From positions 1,984,001-2,048,000 of the forward strand of contig NZ_JBBNAC010000001.1 of the NCBI RefSeq assembly GCF_037996825.1: a DNA stretch of 64,000 nucleotides. Direction: 5' to 3'. A program made the position numbers and the translations under genes. Positions 43,630 to 52,607 of this stretch are shown piece after piece. Positions within the stretch are counted from its first letter, which is position 1, and each line of letters begins with the position of its first letter. Source of the stretch: Bdellovibrio sp. BCCA. GTDB taxonomy: Bacteria > Bdellovibrionota > Bdellovibrionia > Bdellovibrionales > Bdellovibrionaceae. The notes below the pieces were generated by a model. It did not search any database. It was not told the origin of the DNA and saw only the letters and a program-made list of their open reading frames with translations.

Positions 43630-44009
43630 AAACTTCCTTTGTCTTCTACCAATCCATTGTTTCTGTTTTTATTGTTAGGCCTTTCAAGTCCGCCTCGCAA
43701 CTAGGAATTTCACCTCTCATTTGGGGATTTTTGCCCCTGAAAATCGCCGAAAATATCGCGAGAATCAATATATGAGTTTTAAGCTTAGGTTTGTCATTTG
43801 CTATAGATATATAACACTTACCCTTCCCATCATGTGAGTTGGCCTTTTGCGAGGGCCAACTCACCCCTCCTCAAAATGAGACGTCAAATCTAACAGTGTT
43901 AAGGTTTCTTAGACAGGTGTTCATGGATTTCCACGCGAAACACCGCTTTTGCAGAGTTTTATCTTGGCGTTTCCTTTGCTTTAGTACTTCGCAAGGGAGG
44001 AACCTCAGG
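43630..44009. other. Intergenic region with one strong hairpin
   Basis: No convincing gene. Between the divergent hybrid kinase and PilZ genes, an 11-base perfect stem (43834-43844 with 43854-43864, nine-base loop) stands out. AT-rich, TATAAC-like sequence lies just before it. Neither side of the hairpin has a T-run. Confidence 0.6.
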
Positions 44010-44669
44010 ATGACTCAAATTTTTATCACGGGAACACAGAAGATTCCCAATCAGCTTAAAAACGAAAAATCTTTCAACTGCACAGTGATTGAAAATCCAT
44101 ACAATCTGCGTGCGGCTTTACAAGGAACAAACGACGAAAAAATCATTGTGGTCTTTTTGCCATTTTTAGAAATCCGTCACTTTGATATTTACTCTTACCT
44201 TCAAAAAACGATTCCCAATGTTAAAACTTTTTTCGTGGTCAATGAACTTTCCAGCTCTATGAAAATCAAACTGAAAACGCACCGGGATTTTGTCGTTCTT
44301 TGGAAAACAGAAGAGGCGAATTTAGCCAATGACATTCTGGCTTACTTAGAAGGAAAAAGCCTGCAACTGCGCGAGGACAAAAGAGAGCCTCACGAGAACA
44401 AAGCGATGCTCAGTCCTTCATTGCTTCCTCTAGGAATGGAGAACAAAGGTTTTCAACCTATTATGGGTGGAAGTTTTGAGAACATTTCCGTGAATGGATC
44501 TTGTTTAAAAATCAAGGCCCCCTTCTACAGTAAAAAAGATTTTGTGAGCCTCACCTACCAGAACAAGGCCGGAGAATATGTTTCTATTGAAGGACAAGTT
44601 CGCTGGACCAAGTGGAATGAAGGAGAACAAAGCCAAGAACTCGGAGTCCAATTTCTTACACAGGGCTAA
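44010..44669 (+). CDS. PilZ-domain protein with degenerate receiver-like N-terminus
   Basis: A 219-residue protein from ATG 44010 (GGGAGG upstream). Residues 1-120 look like a receiver or alpha/beta domain lacking the acidic phospho-site (IVVFLPFLEIRHFDIYSYLQK, FFVVNELSSSMKIKL). The C-terminal 75 residues fit a PilZ fold (SFENISVNGSCLKIKAPF, YVSIEGQVRWTKW, ELGVQFL). The D/NXSXXG core (NISVNG) is present, but the upstream RXXXR arginine motif is not evident, so c-di-GMP binding is doubtful. Confidence 0.75.
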   Translation: MTQIFITGTQKIPNQLKNEKSFNCTVIENPYNLRAALQGTNDEKIIVVFLPFLEIRHFDIYSYLQKTIPNVKTFFVVNELSSSMKIKLKTHRDFVVLWKTEEANLANDILAYLEGKSLQLREDKREPHENKAMLSPSLLPLGMENKGFQPIMGGSFENISVNGSCLKIKAPFYSKKDFVSLTYQNKAGEYVSIEGQVRWTKWNEGEQSQELGVQFLTQG

Positions 44670-44748
44670 AGCTTAACGCCCTGCTTTGACAAAGCTACAT
44701 ATTGCCTCTCCCTGTAAACTGTGCGTTGATTGAGCAGTGGGAGGCTTT

Positions 44749-45081
44749 ATGAAAAAAATTATTTTAACAGTACTACCCCTGCTTTTTGCTCAAAGTGTTT
44801 TTGCAACTCGCACTGTTTATGTTACAGGCCGTGGCAGCGAGCGCACCTACTGCAACGCCAACAGCGGATTTTTCTGTCTTGATAAAGCCAAGCGTGACGC
44901 TCAATACGATGCTGAAAACGACGCGCGCAGAAACTGTGAAATCTTTCAGCGCGGCCGCGCACTTACCTATACTGCTTCTTATTTTACCAATTGCAATCCC
45001 AGCTATCTACCACCGAATCATGACGGAACGTGGGTGAGTTGCAATTCGGATTGCCGTATGCAGTGTGAAGTTCAAAACTAA
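44749..45081 (+). CDS. Small exported cysteine-rich protein
   Basis: A 110-residue protein from ATG 44749 (GGGAGG before it) with a signal peptide (MKKIILTVLPLLFAQSVFA). The mature part has eight cysteines (TYCNAN, FFCLD, RRNCEIF, NCNPS, SCNSDCRMQCEV). It probably folds through disulfide bonds. No family recognised. Confidence 0.7.
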   Translation: MKKIILTVLPLLFAQSVFATRTVYVTGRGSERTYCNANSGFFCLDKAKRDAQYDAENDARRNCEIFQRGRALTYTASYFTNCNPSYLPPNHDGTWVSCNSDCRMQCEVQN

Positions 45082-45084
45082 TCT

Positions 45085-45852
45085 ATGTCAGAAAATATTT
45101 TCAGCAAAGTTCCTGAGTTGGCGTATATCGAAGAAGCTCTTCCTTGCAATATGGAAGAGTTTAAAAAAGTTGTGATCAGCCGTCGCTCCGTTCGCGTTTT
45201 TACGGATGAACAAATTCCCGATGCCGTTGTTGAAGAGTGCCTAAGCCTCGCCTTGCTTGCGCCGAATTCTTCCAATTTACAACCTTGGGAGTTTTATTGG
45301 GTGAAGTCCGAAGACAAACTTAAAAAATTAAAAACTTTGTGCCTCAATCAACCTGCGGCACGCACAGCTCCTACGCTGATTGCGTGTGTGGCCCGTCCCG
45401 ACCGCTGGAGTCTTGGACAAAAAGTAAATCTCGCCTATTTCGATAAGCGACCTGACACGCCAAAAGCTGTCAGAGCGTATTACGAAAAGCTTGTGCCTTT
45501 TGTCTACGGCAACGGACCTTTGAATCTCTTTTCTCCGTTTAAGACCTTGGCGATTTCTATTCTAGGTCTTTTCCGTGTCGTTCCTCGGGGTCCTTTTGGA
45601 CATTGGGGAAATCTTTTATGGGCTACAAAGACCACGGCGCTAGCTTGCGAAAATCTCATGCTCGCCTTCCGCGCGGCGGGATATGATTCCTGCCCTATGG
45701 AAGGATTTGATGAAGTTCGTGTAAAAAAACTTTTAGGGCTTCCGCGTGGAGCGTCCGTCACGATGATTATCAGCGCGGGCAAAAGAGCTTCAAATGGAGT
45801 TTATGCGGAACGCATTCGTGGCGCGCAGGATTTATTTATTAAAAAGGTGTAG
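45085..45852 (+). CDS. Nitroreductase-family flavoprotein
   Basis: A 255-residue FMN-dependent oxidoreductase. It opens the domain with VVISRRSVRVFTDEQIPDAVVEECLSLALLAPNSSNLQPWEFYWV, the typical FMN-binding start. It ends with GNLLWATKTTALACENLMLAFRAAGYDSCPMEGFDEVRVKKLLGLP, the family's C-terminal half. A roughly 50-residue insertion in the middle (YYEKLVPFVYGNGPLNLFSPFKTLAISILGLFRVV) is longer than usual. It starts three bases after the cysteine-rich gene. Substrate unknown. Confidence 0.9.
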   Translation: MSENIFSKVPELAYIEEALPCNMEEFKKVVISRRSVRVFTDEQIPDAVVEECLSLALLAPNSSNLQPWEFYWVKSEDKLKKLKTLCLNQPAARTAPTLIACVARPDRWSLGQKVNLAYFDKRPDTPKAVRAYYEKLVPFVYGNGPLNLFSPFKTLAISILGLFRVVPRGPFGHWGNLLWATKTTALACENLMLAFRAAGYDSCPMEGFDEVRVKKLLGLPRGASVTMIISAGKRASNGVYAERIRGAQDLFIKKV

Positions 45853-45857
45853 CAGTT

Positions 45858-46895
45858 ATGATGGATATTCTTAGATCAAAAAGCACTCTGGTTCGTTGGG
45901 CCCTGCTAGTGGTTCTCATTGCCGCATTTTTATTTATCAACTGGCCCTTCTTAGGTCCTTTGGTTTTGGCCGGCATTTTCGCTTTAGGATTGAATGATTT
46001 TATCAACACCATCAGCCGCAAAACAAAACTGAGCCGCAATAGCAGCATTGCTTTAACGGTCCTGGCTGGCTTTGCGATCTTCTGGATTCCTATTACGCTT
46101 GCTATCTACCGCATTGTCGTACACATCAGCCAACCTCAAGGTATCGAAACAGATCGTATTGTTTCACAGATCCACAATTTGAAAGAGTTTGTACTTGAAT
46201 ATTTAAAAAAGATCTCTGATTGGACTGGAACAGATGTCGCCGGTCCCGCTCGCGGCATGATGGAAAACACGATGCAAAAAACCGGAGAAATGATTTTTAA
46301 TTACTCCAGTCAGTTTCTAGGACAGCTTCCGGCAATTTTTTTAGCGAGCTTTGTTTTTACTATTGTACTCATTGTGTTGCTGGTTAAATCCTCGGACGTT
46401 CGTGAACTCATTATGAAATACAGTCCTTTCAATTCGGAAGCGACAGATAACCTGGTGGAAGTTTTTAAAAGCAGTTGCTCGGTCACACTCTTTTCAACTT
46501 TGGTTATCGGGCTTATTCAAGCGTCCATCATCGGCATTGGAAGTTTGATCTTCGGTGAAGGTGACTTCTGGTTGGTTCTTACCGTCACTTTCTTTGTGTC
46601 TTTCATCCCCGTGATAGGTGCCGCTCCGGTGGGTTTTCTTTTGGCCGTGTTAGCATTTATTGGTGGAAGAACGGGCTCTGGCGTAGGACTTACCATAGTT
46701 GCGATCATCGCTGGAACCATCGACAATATTTTAAAACCCTTCATGGTCGGAAAAGAAAACAAGATCAACCCCGTGGTGGGTTTCACTTGTGTCGTCGGAG
46801 CTATCATTATGATGGGACTCCCGGGCCTCTTAATTGGCCCGGTGATCATGAATCTTTTTGTCGGTTTGAGTCCGATTCTTATAAAAGATATCTAA
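45858..46895 (+). CDS. AI-2E family membrane transporter
   Basis: A 345-residue inner-membrane protein with about eight helices. Family features are the N-terminal hairpin (FLFINWPFLGPLVLAGIFALGLNDFI), the central helical loop, and a C-terminal SFIPVIGAAPVGFLLAVLAFIGGRTG...IDNILKPFMVGKENKINPVVGFTCVVGAIIMMGLPGLLIGPVI. Members move small molecules or Na+/H+; despite the name, AI-2 transport is not shown for most. It lies five bases after the nitroreductase gene and ends at a terminator. Confidence 0.9.
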   Translation: MMDILRSKSTLVRWALLVVLIAAFLFINWPFLGPLVLAGIFALGLNDFINTISRKTKLSRNSSIALTVLAGFAIFWIPITLAIYRIVVHISQPQGIETDRIVSQIHNLKEFVLEYLKKISDWTGTDVAGPARGMMENTMQKTGEMIFNYSSQFLGQLPAIFLASFVFTIVLIVLLVKSSDVRELIMKYSPFNSEATDNLVEVFKSSCSVTLFSTLVIGLIQASIIGIGSLIFGEGDFWLVLTVTFFVSFIPVIGAAPVGFLLAVLAFIGGRTGSGVGLTIVAIIAGTIDNILKPFMVGKENKINPVVGFTCVVGAIIMMGLPGLLIGPVIMNLFVGLSPILIKDI

Positions 46896-46899
46896 AGGG

Positions 46900-46922
46900 A
46901 AAAAGGTACCTGGTACCTTTTT
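46900..46922. terminator. Bidirectional terminator between AI-2E gene and fumarase
   Basis: AAAAAGGTACC and GGTACCTTTTT form a near-perfect palindrome, with A-run and T-run usable in both directions. Confidence 0.88.
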
Positions 46923-48539
46923 CTACAGTTTGCGAATGACGGATTTAAAGAAATCATTTCCTTTGTCATCAACGATGATAAAGGCCGGGAAGTCTTTCAC
47001 TTCAATTTTCCACACCGACTCCATACCGAGTTCAGGGAAATCGAGAACTTCCACTTTTGTGATGCACTCTTTTCCTAAACGAGCCGCAGGTCCACCGATA
47101 GATCCCAAATAGAATCCACCATACTGCTTACAAGCCTCTGTGACTTGTGGGCTGCGGTTTCCCTTACCTAGCATAATCATCGAGCCACCCAAGCTTTGGA
47201 ATGTTCCTACGTAAGGGTCCATGCGTTCGCTTGTCGTCGGGCCAAAAGATCCTGAAGCATAACCCTTTGGAGTTTTTGCAGGACCTGCATAGTAAACAGC
47301 GTAGTTTTTAAAGTATTCAGGAACACCTTCACCGCGGTCCACTTTTTCTTTGAGTTTTGCGTGTGCAATATCGCGAGCCACGATCATCGGGCCACTTAGC
47401 ATCACGCGTGTTGCGACTTTTTGCGCCGACAAGATTTTCAACGTTTCTTGAATTGGTTTATTCAAATCAATTTGAATCGCTTCGGCACTCGCATCTTTCA
47501 AATGGTTTGGAAGATACTGTTCAGGATGAAGTTCCAATTGCTCAAGGAAGATACCGTCACGAGTGATTTTTCCTTTGATATTGCGATCGGCAGAACAACT
47601 CACGCCAACACCAATCGGACAGCTCGCACCGTGACGAGGCAAACGAATCACGCGCACGTCATGAACAAAATACTTTCCACCAAATTGCGCGCCAATGCCT
47701 GTGTCACGAGCCCAGGTTTCAATTTGTTTTTCCATTTCAAGATCACGATAAGCTCTGCCGCCTTCGCTGCCTGAAGTTGGAAGCCCGTCTAGATAACCAG
47801 CGGACGCGTATTTTACGATTTTCAAAGTTTCTTCAGCAGAAGTTCCACCTACACAGAACGCCAAGTGGTATGGAGGACACGCTGCTGTTCCGAGAGAATT
47901 CAAAGTCTCTCGCACAAACTTTTCAAATCCCTCCGGATTTAAAACAGCTTTTGTCTTTTGATAGAGATAAGACTTGTTGGCACTGCCCCCACCTTTAGCC
48001 ATGAACAAGAAATGATATTCATCACCTTGTTCAGAGTAGAGATCGATTTGGGCTGGCAGATTAGAGCCTGTGTTTTTTTCTTCAAAGAAAGAAATCGGCG
48101 CCATCTGCGAAAAACGCAAATTGCGTTTTTGATAAGTATTGTAAATCCCTTTCGAAAGATATTCTTTGTCGTCAAAACCTGTGAAAACTCTTTCACCTTT
48201 TTTCCCGACAACAATCGCTGTTCCGGTATCTTGGCACGAAGGAAACTCCATTTGTGCTGCGATCACAGCATTTTTAAGAAGATCTACGGCGACGAAACGA
48301 TCATTCGGAGACGCTTCAGGATCTTTAAGAATTCTTTCAAGTTTTTCCAAGTGACTGGCGCGCAAAAGATGTGACACATCGCTAAGAGCTTCCTGCGCGA
48401 TCAACTCTAAAGCTTCTGGCGCAACCACCAAAACTTCTTTGTCGCCGAACTTTTCAACTTTCACGTGATCGGAAGAGATTTTTTTATACTGAGTGTTATC
48501 TTTTTGTTTTTCGTAGAGAGGAAAATATTTGAATGACAT
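46923..48539 (-). CDS. Class I fumarate hydratase, iron-sulfur type
   Basis: Interconverts fumarate and malate in the TCA cycle with a [4Fe-4S] cluster. The 538 residues contain the N-terminal domain with [15 protein letters not shown] (first cluster Cys), [28 protein letters not shown] and the C-terminal swivelling domain ([54 protein letters not shown]). Single-chain length is as in FumA/FumB. The closely related L(+)-tartrate dehydratase is less likely. Convergent with the AI-2E gene. Confidence 0.95.
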   Translation of the reverse strand: MSFKYFPLYEKQKDNTQYKKISSDHVKVEKFGDKEVLVVAPEALELIAQEALSDVSHLLRASHLEKLERILKDPEASPNDRFVAVDLLKNAVIAAQMEFPSCQDTGTAIVVGKKGERVFTGFDDKEYLSKGIYNTYQKRNLRFSQMAPISFFEEKNTGSNLPAQIDLYSEQGDEYHFLFMAKGGGSANKSYLYQKTKAVLNPEGFEKFVRETLNSLGTAACPPYHLAFCVGGTSAEETLKIVKYASAGYLDGLPTSGSEGGRAYRDLEMEKQIETWARDTGIGAQFGGKYFVHDVRVIRLPRHGASCPIGVGVSCSADRNIKGKITRDGIFLEQLELHPEQYLPNHLKDASAEAIQIDLNKPIQETLKILSAQKVATRVMLSGPMIVARDIAHAKLKEKVDRGEGVPEYFKNYAVYYAGPAKTPKGYASGSFGPTTSERMDPYVGTFQSLGGSMIMLGKGNRSPQVTEACKQYGGFYLGSIGGPAARLGKECITKVEVLDFPELGMESVWKIEVKDFPAFIIVDDKGNDFFKSVIRKL

Positions 48540-49014
48540 AGCGTCAAAGGTAGCATTGCGTCGTCAGCGCGCGCAAGCCTCGGTGCGGCTTTTTAGGTGG
48601 GCTTTGATGGTGGGATTTAAGGAGCCGTGATTACGGCATTTTATTTGGGGACCGGGGCACTCTCTTGCGTCAGAGAGGTGGTCCAAGGACCTACCGAGGG
48701 TCGAAGGATTTTTTCAATGTCTCCTTCTGAAACAAAACATATCGCCCTGGACCTATAAGCACAAACAGATAATATTTAGACTTTCCATAAGTTTTTCTTA
48801 TGCACAAATTTCCGCACCTAAACACATTTTGGACTCTTTATTATGAACTTTTTGCATCGTATCACTGCTGTTTTTCGAGTGAAATTCACTTGAGGAGCGT
48901 GTTTGCGGCGTCTTAACAAAATCCTAAAACTTCTCTCGGGCAGATTCCGGCTCTTTCGATTGCCAACTTCTCATTTATCTATTAGCTTTCACGGAAATTT
49001 TTACTGGAGGCTCC
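48540..49014. other. Intergenic region upstream of two divergent genes
   Basis: It holds the upstream regions of fumarase and the OPA transporter. Two small hairpins lie near 48660-48695 (CTCTC/GAGAG and GGTCC/GGACC), and a 43-codon GTG frame (48627-48758) has a poor ribosome spacing. An AT-rich tract (48740-48860) probably holds promoters, but no clear -35/-10 pair was found. Confidence 0.5.
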
Positions 49015-50571
49015 ATGGCACTTTTCCTCGTAGGCTTATGTCTCGCGGCTGTGATCACCCTGTACTTTAAGAACAACCCTTTGGGTCATTCTCGTAAGTT
49101 CATGTTCCGTCGCTTCGTTAACTGGTTCCCCCTCGGAATGACGTATGCCTTCTTGTACATGGCTCGTTACAACTTGAACGTCTCCAAAAATGCCTTGGGC
49201 GATATGATGACCAAAGAACAATTTGGTTTGATCTTCGCAGCCGGTACAATCACTTACGGTTTCTCTTTTCTTCTTAACGGTCCGATCGTTGACAAGATCG
49301 GTGGTAAAAAAGGGATTATTATCGCGGCTCTCGGTGCCGCAGTAATGAATCTTTTGATGGGTGGAGTGACTTACCTCTACCTTATGGGACGCCTAAAAAC
49401 GAATATGGTTCTGGCGTTCTCTGTATTGTTTGCGCTGAACATGTTCTTCCAAAGTTACGGTGCGGTTTCCATTATCAAAGTCAAAGCCTACTGGTTCCAC
49501 GTTCGTGAGCGCGGTGTCTTCGGCGCAATCTTCGGGACTTTGATTTCTTTCGGGGTTTACTTTGCATTCGACTGGGGTCAAGCGATCGTTGATGCTTCCC
49601 AGCTTCATATTGAAGGCGAAAGAACAGCTTTCCAAAACTTCATTCAGCACATTTTTGCTATCGACACAGGTACGACAAATGCCACTTGGTTGGTATTTAC
49701 AATTCCTGCATTTCTTTTGATCTGCTGGGCATTGGTTGACATGGTTCTTTTGAAGGACTCTCCAAAAGAAGCGAACTTTGATGACTTCGATACAGCCGAT
49801 GCTTCTTCTGCTCCCGGTGAAAGCGATGAGAACCTGAAAATCTCTATCGGTTTCATGCTTAAAAAGATCTTCACAAATCCAGTGATGATCACAATCGCCC
49901 TTGTGGACTTCACTTCAGGCGTTTTACGTAACGGTATCATGCAATGGTATCTCGTTTTCGCTAAAGAAATGAAAGACGTGAATCCTTCTTTCTTTGATGG
50001 TTCTCAGTTCTTTATTCAAAACTGGGGGCTATTGCTTTGCTTAACGGGTATCTTCGGTGGATTTGCCGCAGGTATTATCTCAGACCGTGTCTTCCAATCT
50101 CGTCGTGGTCCTCCAGCGGCTCTTAACAATGCCTTCATGATTGTTCTTTTAATCATCATGATCTTCTCTTTGATGAAGAACCCAACTGCTTTGGGTGCTG
50201 CGGCTGTGATGCTGACGTTCGCCGTGATCGGTGTTCATTCTTTGATGTCGGGAACAGCGGCCGCCGATTTCGGTGGTAAGAAGATGACAGCAACAGCGTC
50301 TGGTATCGTGGATGGTTGCGTGTACTTAGGTTCAGGTATTCAATCGATTGCGATCGGTTACCTTTCACACAAAGACTGGCACTATTGGCCTTTGTTCTTG
50401 TTGCCATTTGCTTTCTTGGGGTTGTGGCTTTCTATTAAAATGTGGCACGAACTTCCTGCGGCTACGAAGAAATACATCCTTGAAGTGGAAAAGGCCGAAG
50501 AGAAGCTTCAACAAAGTGGAGCTCACTCTCAAGCGGGACCAGGTACGGATCCTGCGGGCGTTCCAAACTAA
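49015..50571 (+). CDS. OPA-family major facilitator (phosphate-ester antiporter type)
   Basis: A 518-residue, twelve-helix inner-membrane transporter. NWFPLGMTYAFLYMARYNLNVSKNALGDMM is the typical OPA (GlpT/UhpT/UhpC) opening, and FSFLLNGPIVDKIGGKKGIIIAALG carries the MFS loop. The second half contains NNAFMIVLL...SGIVDGCVYLGSGIQSI. A central cytoplasmic loop of about 60 residues is acidic. It probably exchanges a phosphorylated sugar or glycerol 3-phosphate for phosphate, but the specific substrate is unclear. ATG 49015 follows TGGAGGC. Ends at a strong terminator. Confidence 0.9.
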   Translation: MALFLVGLCLAAVITLYFKNNPLGHSRKFMFRRFVNWFPLGMTYAFLYMARYNLNVSKNALGDMMTKEQFGLIFAAGTITYGFSFLLNGPIVDKIGGKKGIIIAALGAAVMNLLMGGVTYLYLMGRLKTNMVLAFSVLFALNMFFQSYGAVSIIKVKAYWFHVRERGVFGAIFGTLISFGVYFAFDWGQAIVDASQLHIEGERTAFQNFIQHIFAIDTGTTNATWLVFTIPAFLLICWALVDMVLLKDSPKEANFDDFDTADASSAPGESDENLKISIGFMLKKIFTNPVMITIALVDFTSGVLRNGIMQWYLVFAKEMKDVNPSFFDGSQFFIQNWGLLLCLTGIFGGFAAGIISDRVFQSRRGPPAALNNAFMIVLLIIMIFSLMKNPTALGAAAVMLTFAVIGVHSLMSGTAAADFGGKKMTATASGIVDGCVYLGSGIQSIAIGYLSHKDWHYWPLFLLPFAFLGLWLSIKMWHELPAATKKYILEVEKAEEKLQQSGAHSQAGPGTDPAGVPN

Positions 50572-50593
50572 AAAAAATTCTTAACAAGAATCT

Positions 50594-50626
50594 AAAAAAA
50601 GCCCACTTCCTAGTGGGCTTTTTTAT
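50594..50626 (+). terminator. Terminator after the OPA transporter
   Basis: GCCCACT (50601-50607) pairs with AGTGGGC (50612-50618), with an A-run before and a T-run after. Confidence 0.9.
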
Positions 50627-50648
50627 TTTTCTCTTATACTCTGCGCCC

Positions 50649-52508
50649 ATGTCATTTTTTATCTCTTCCGCTCGCTATATTCTTCGTCTTGTAATTCTGG
50701 GCATGGTCATGCGCGGAATCGTCGCTCTTTATTTGAATCTTTGGGATTTCCAGGCGCTAGAAAGTTTTGATAATACGCTGGGACCGTTTTTATATGGCTG
50801 GCACTTTGATTTGGCGATTGCTAGCTTCATGTATCTGATTCTATACGGCAGCTCCGTGATGTTTGGTTTCGCAGAAAAAACGTTTTCCAAAATCAACTGG
50901 CTGCTTCTGCTTTGTTACACGGTCTTTATCACTGTCGATGCGATTTACGCCAAAGAATCCGGTCGTCATATTTCCTATGAGGTCTATAATCTTTTTACCA
51001 TTCAGGGTTCTCTTAGCGGTTTGTTAAAACAATACTGGTTGCAAGCTCTTTTTGCATTCTTGGGAGCTTCATTTGCCTCTAAGTTTTTTACCCCCCGCTA
51101 TAAACCCGTCACTGGAATTATTAAGCGCAGCCTTGCTGTGCTCTTTGTTTTAATTATCAGCGTGGTTTTTGCCCGTGGCTTTGAAGGCATTCCCCAAGAT
51201 CCTTCGTGGGCGTATCGCTCTGGCGGAGGCAGCAAAGGTGCGACGCTCGCCCTTAATGGCGCTTACGGAATTGTTTGGGCAGTGCTTTCTGGAAAAAAAT
51301 CTTCCAAAGAACAAATCGAAATTCCCGCGCACATTAAGAGCGCGGAAATTTTTGAACGCTGGAGATCTTTGCGGGGCATTCAAAAACCGTTTGCGGATTT
51401 TGATGGCAATATCGTGATTGTATTTTTAGAAGGCTGGCCCGGAGTTTACGTCGATAAAAAAGTCGGCGATGAAGACGTTCTGCCTTTCTTTAATTCTCTT
51501 CGTAAAGAATCTTTGCGTGTGGATTTAATGCTAGCCGGAGGGCATCGCACCACAGAAGGACTTTTTGCCACTCTTTGCAGTCTCCCCAATCCTCCCGGAA
51601 AAAGCATTATGTTTTCAGAAATTGAAAACAAAGATTTTAAATGCTTTCCGCAATTCCTAGCAAAAAAGGGTTACAGCTCTGCGTTCTTCCAAGGATCTGA
51701 CCAATACACCAGTGGCGTGGGTCTTTTGGTTTTGAAAACAGGCTTTCAAGAATCTTACGGAAAACGCGAAATTCCAGATTGGAAAAACATCGAACAAAAC
51801 TCTTGGGGGGTGTTCGATCAAGACCTTTATAAGTTTGCTATCGACCGAATGGACCATATGCAAGAGCCCATGTTGATTGGTCTCAACACCAACACAACTC
51901 ACGATCTCGCTTTACCTCACGGTGTTCGTCCCGCATTCGGCGAAGAGAACCAATCATCTTTGCACTTAAGTGTGACTCATCATGCGGATAAAGAGCTGCG
52001 TGGATTTTATGAAGCGCTTAAAAAACGCAAGTGGAAAAAAGATTGGGTTTTAGTTCTTCTTTCAGATCACACGAGCTTTTCTGCGAATGGAATTTTTGAG
52101 CACTACTCCATTCCATTTTTAATGAAATATCACTCGGTGAATCCGGATAAAAAAACCAAATCTCCTTTTACAGAAAAACTGCTTGAAGGAGCTTACACAC
52201 AAAATGATGTCGGCGCGACGCTGGCAGACCTCACAGGGAACGAAGCTCCGACATTCTTGGGACGCTCTCTTTTGCACCCTGCTGATTTCTCTGAAGGCGC
52301 TAGCATTTTTCACTTGGGGCAATCAGTCTGGTTTGAGGGACCGTGGGCCGTAGTCTTTAATATTCGTGATTTCAACAATAAGCGCTGCTTCCGTTGGAAA
52401 AACGATATGGCCTTCCACTATCAGCTGCCTTGTCCAGAAAATGGCGAAGAAATGTACTTAAGAGGTTTAAGCTACATCAAAGAATCTCAAGAATATCTTT
52501 TCAAATAA
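50649..52508 (+). CDS. LTA synthase/OpgB-like phosphoglycerol transferase
   Basis: A 619-residue inner-membrane enzyme with about five N-terminal helices (to about residue 175) and a periplasmic sulfatase-fold domain. IVIVFLEGWPG (Glu261), GGHRTTEGLF (nucleophile Thr301 or 302), FFQGSDQYTSG and LSDHTSF match the LtaS/OpgB metal and catalytic sites. In Gram-negatives such enzymes add phosphoglycerol or phosphoethanolamine to periplasmic glucans or other glycans. The start at 50649 has no good ribosome site; TATACT ends nine bases before it, so the mRNA may be almost leaderless. Confidence 0.87.
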   Translation: MSFFISSARYILRLVILGMVMRGIVALYLNLWDFQALESFDNTLGPFLYGWHFDLAIASFMYLILYGSSVMFGFAEKTFSKINWLLLLCYTVFITVDAIYAKESGRHISYEVYNLFTIQGSLSGLLKQYWLQALFAFLGASFASKFFTPRYKPVTGIIKRSLAVLFVLIISVVFARGFEGIPQDPSWAYRSGGGSKGATLALNGAYGIVWAVLSGKKSSKEQIEIPAHIKSAEIFERWRSLRGIQKPFADFDGNIVIVFLEGWPGVYVDKKVGDEDVLPFFNSLRKESLRVDLMLAGGHRTTEGLFATLCSLPNPPGKSIMFSEIENKDFKCFPQFLAKKGYSSAFFQGSDQYTSGVGLLVLKTGFQESYGKREIPDWKNIEQNSWGVFDQDLYKFAIDRMDHMQEPMLIGLNTNTTHDLALPHGVRPAFGEENQSSLHLSVTHHADKELRGFYEALKKRKWKKDWVLVLLSDHTSFSANGIFEHYSIPFLMKYHSVNPDKKTKSPFTEKLLEGAYTQNDVGATLADLTGNEAPTFLGRSLLHPADFSEGASIFHLGQSVWFEGPWAVVFNIRDFNNKRCFRWKNDMAFHYQLPCPENGEEMYLRGLSYIKESQEYLFK

Positions 52509-52540
52509 CAGTTTTGTTTCAATCTTTCTTGTATCACGAC

Positions 52541-52566
52541 AAGACTCTCAAAGAGGGTCTTTTTTC
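52541..52566 (+). terminator. Terminator after the LTA synthase-like gene
   Basis: AAGACTCTC and GAGGGTCTT form a nine-base stem with an AAA loop and run into TTTTTT. Confidence 0.85.
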
Positions 52567-52607
52567 CGGACCTCCTTAAGAGCAAAATTAAGACTGCGGG
52601 AGGTTCT

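Noticed and set aside
43646-43864. 72-codon leftward frame before the hybrid kinase
   Set aside because: Its ATG lies in the stem of a hairpin, with no ribosome site; likely untranslated leader.
48627-48758. 43-codon GTG frame in the fumarase-OPA gap
   Set aside because: AAGGAG is only two bases from the GTG, too close for initiation; the product resembles nothing.
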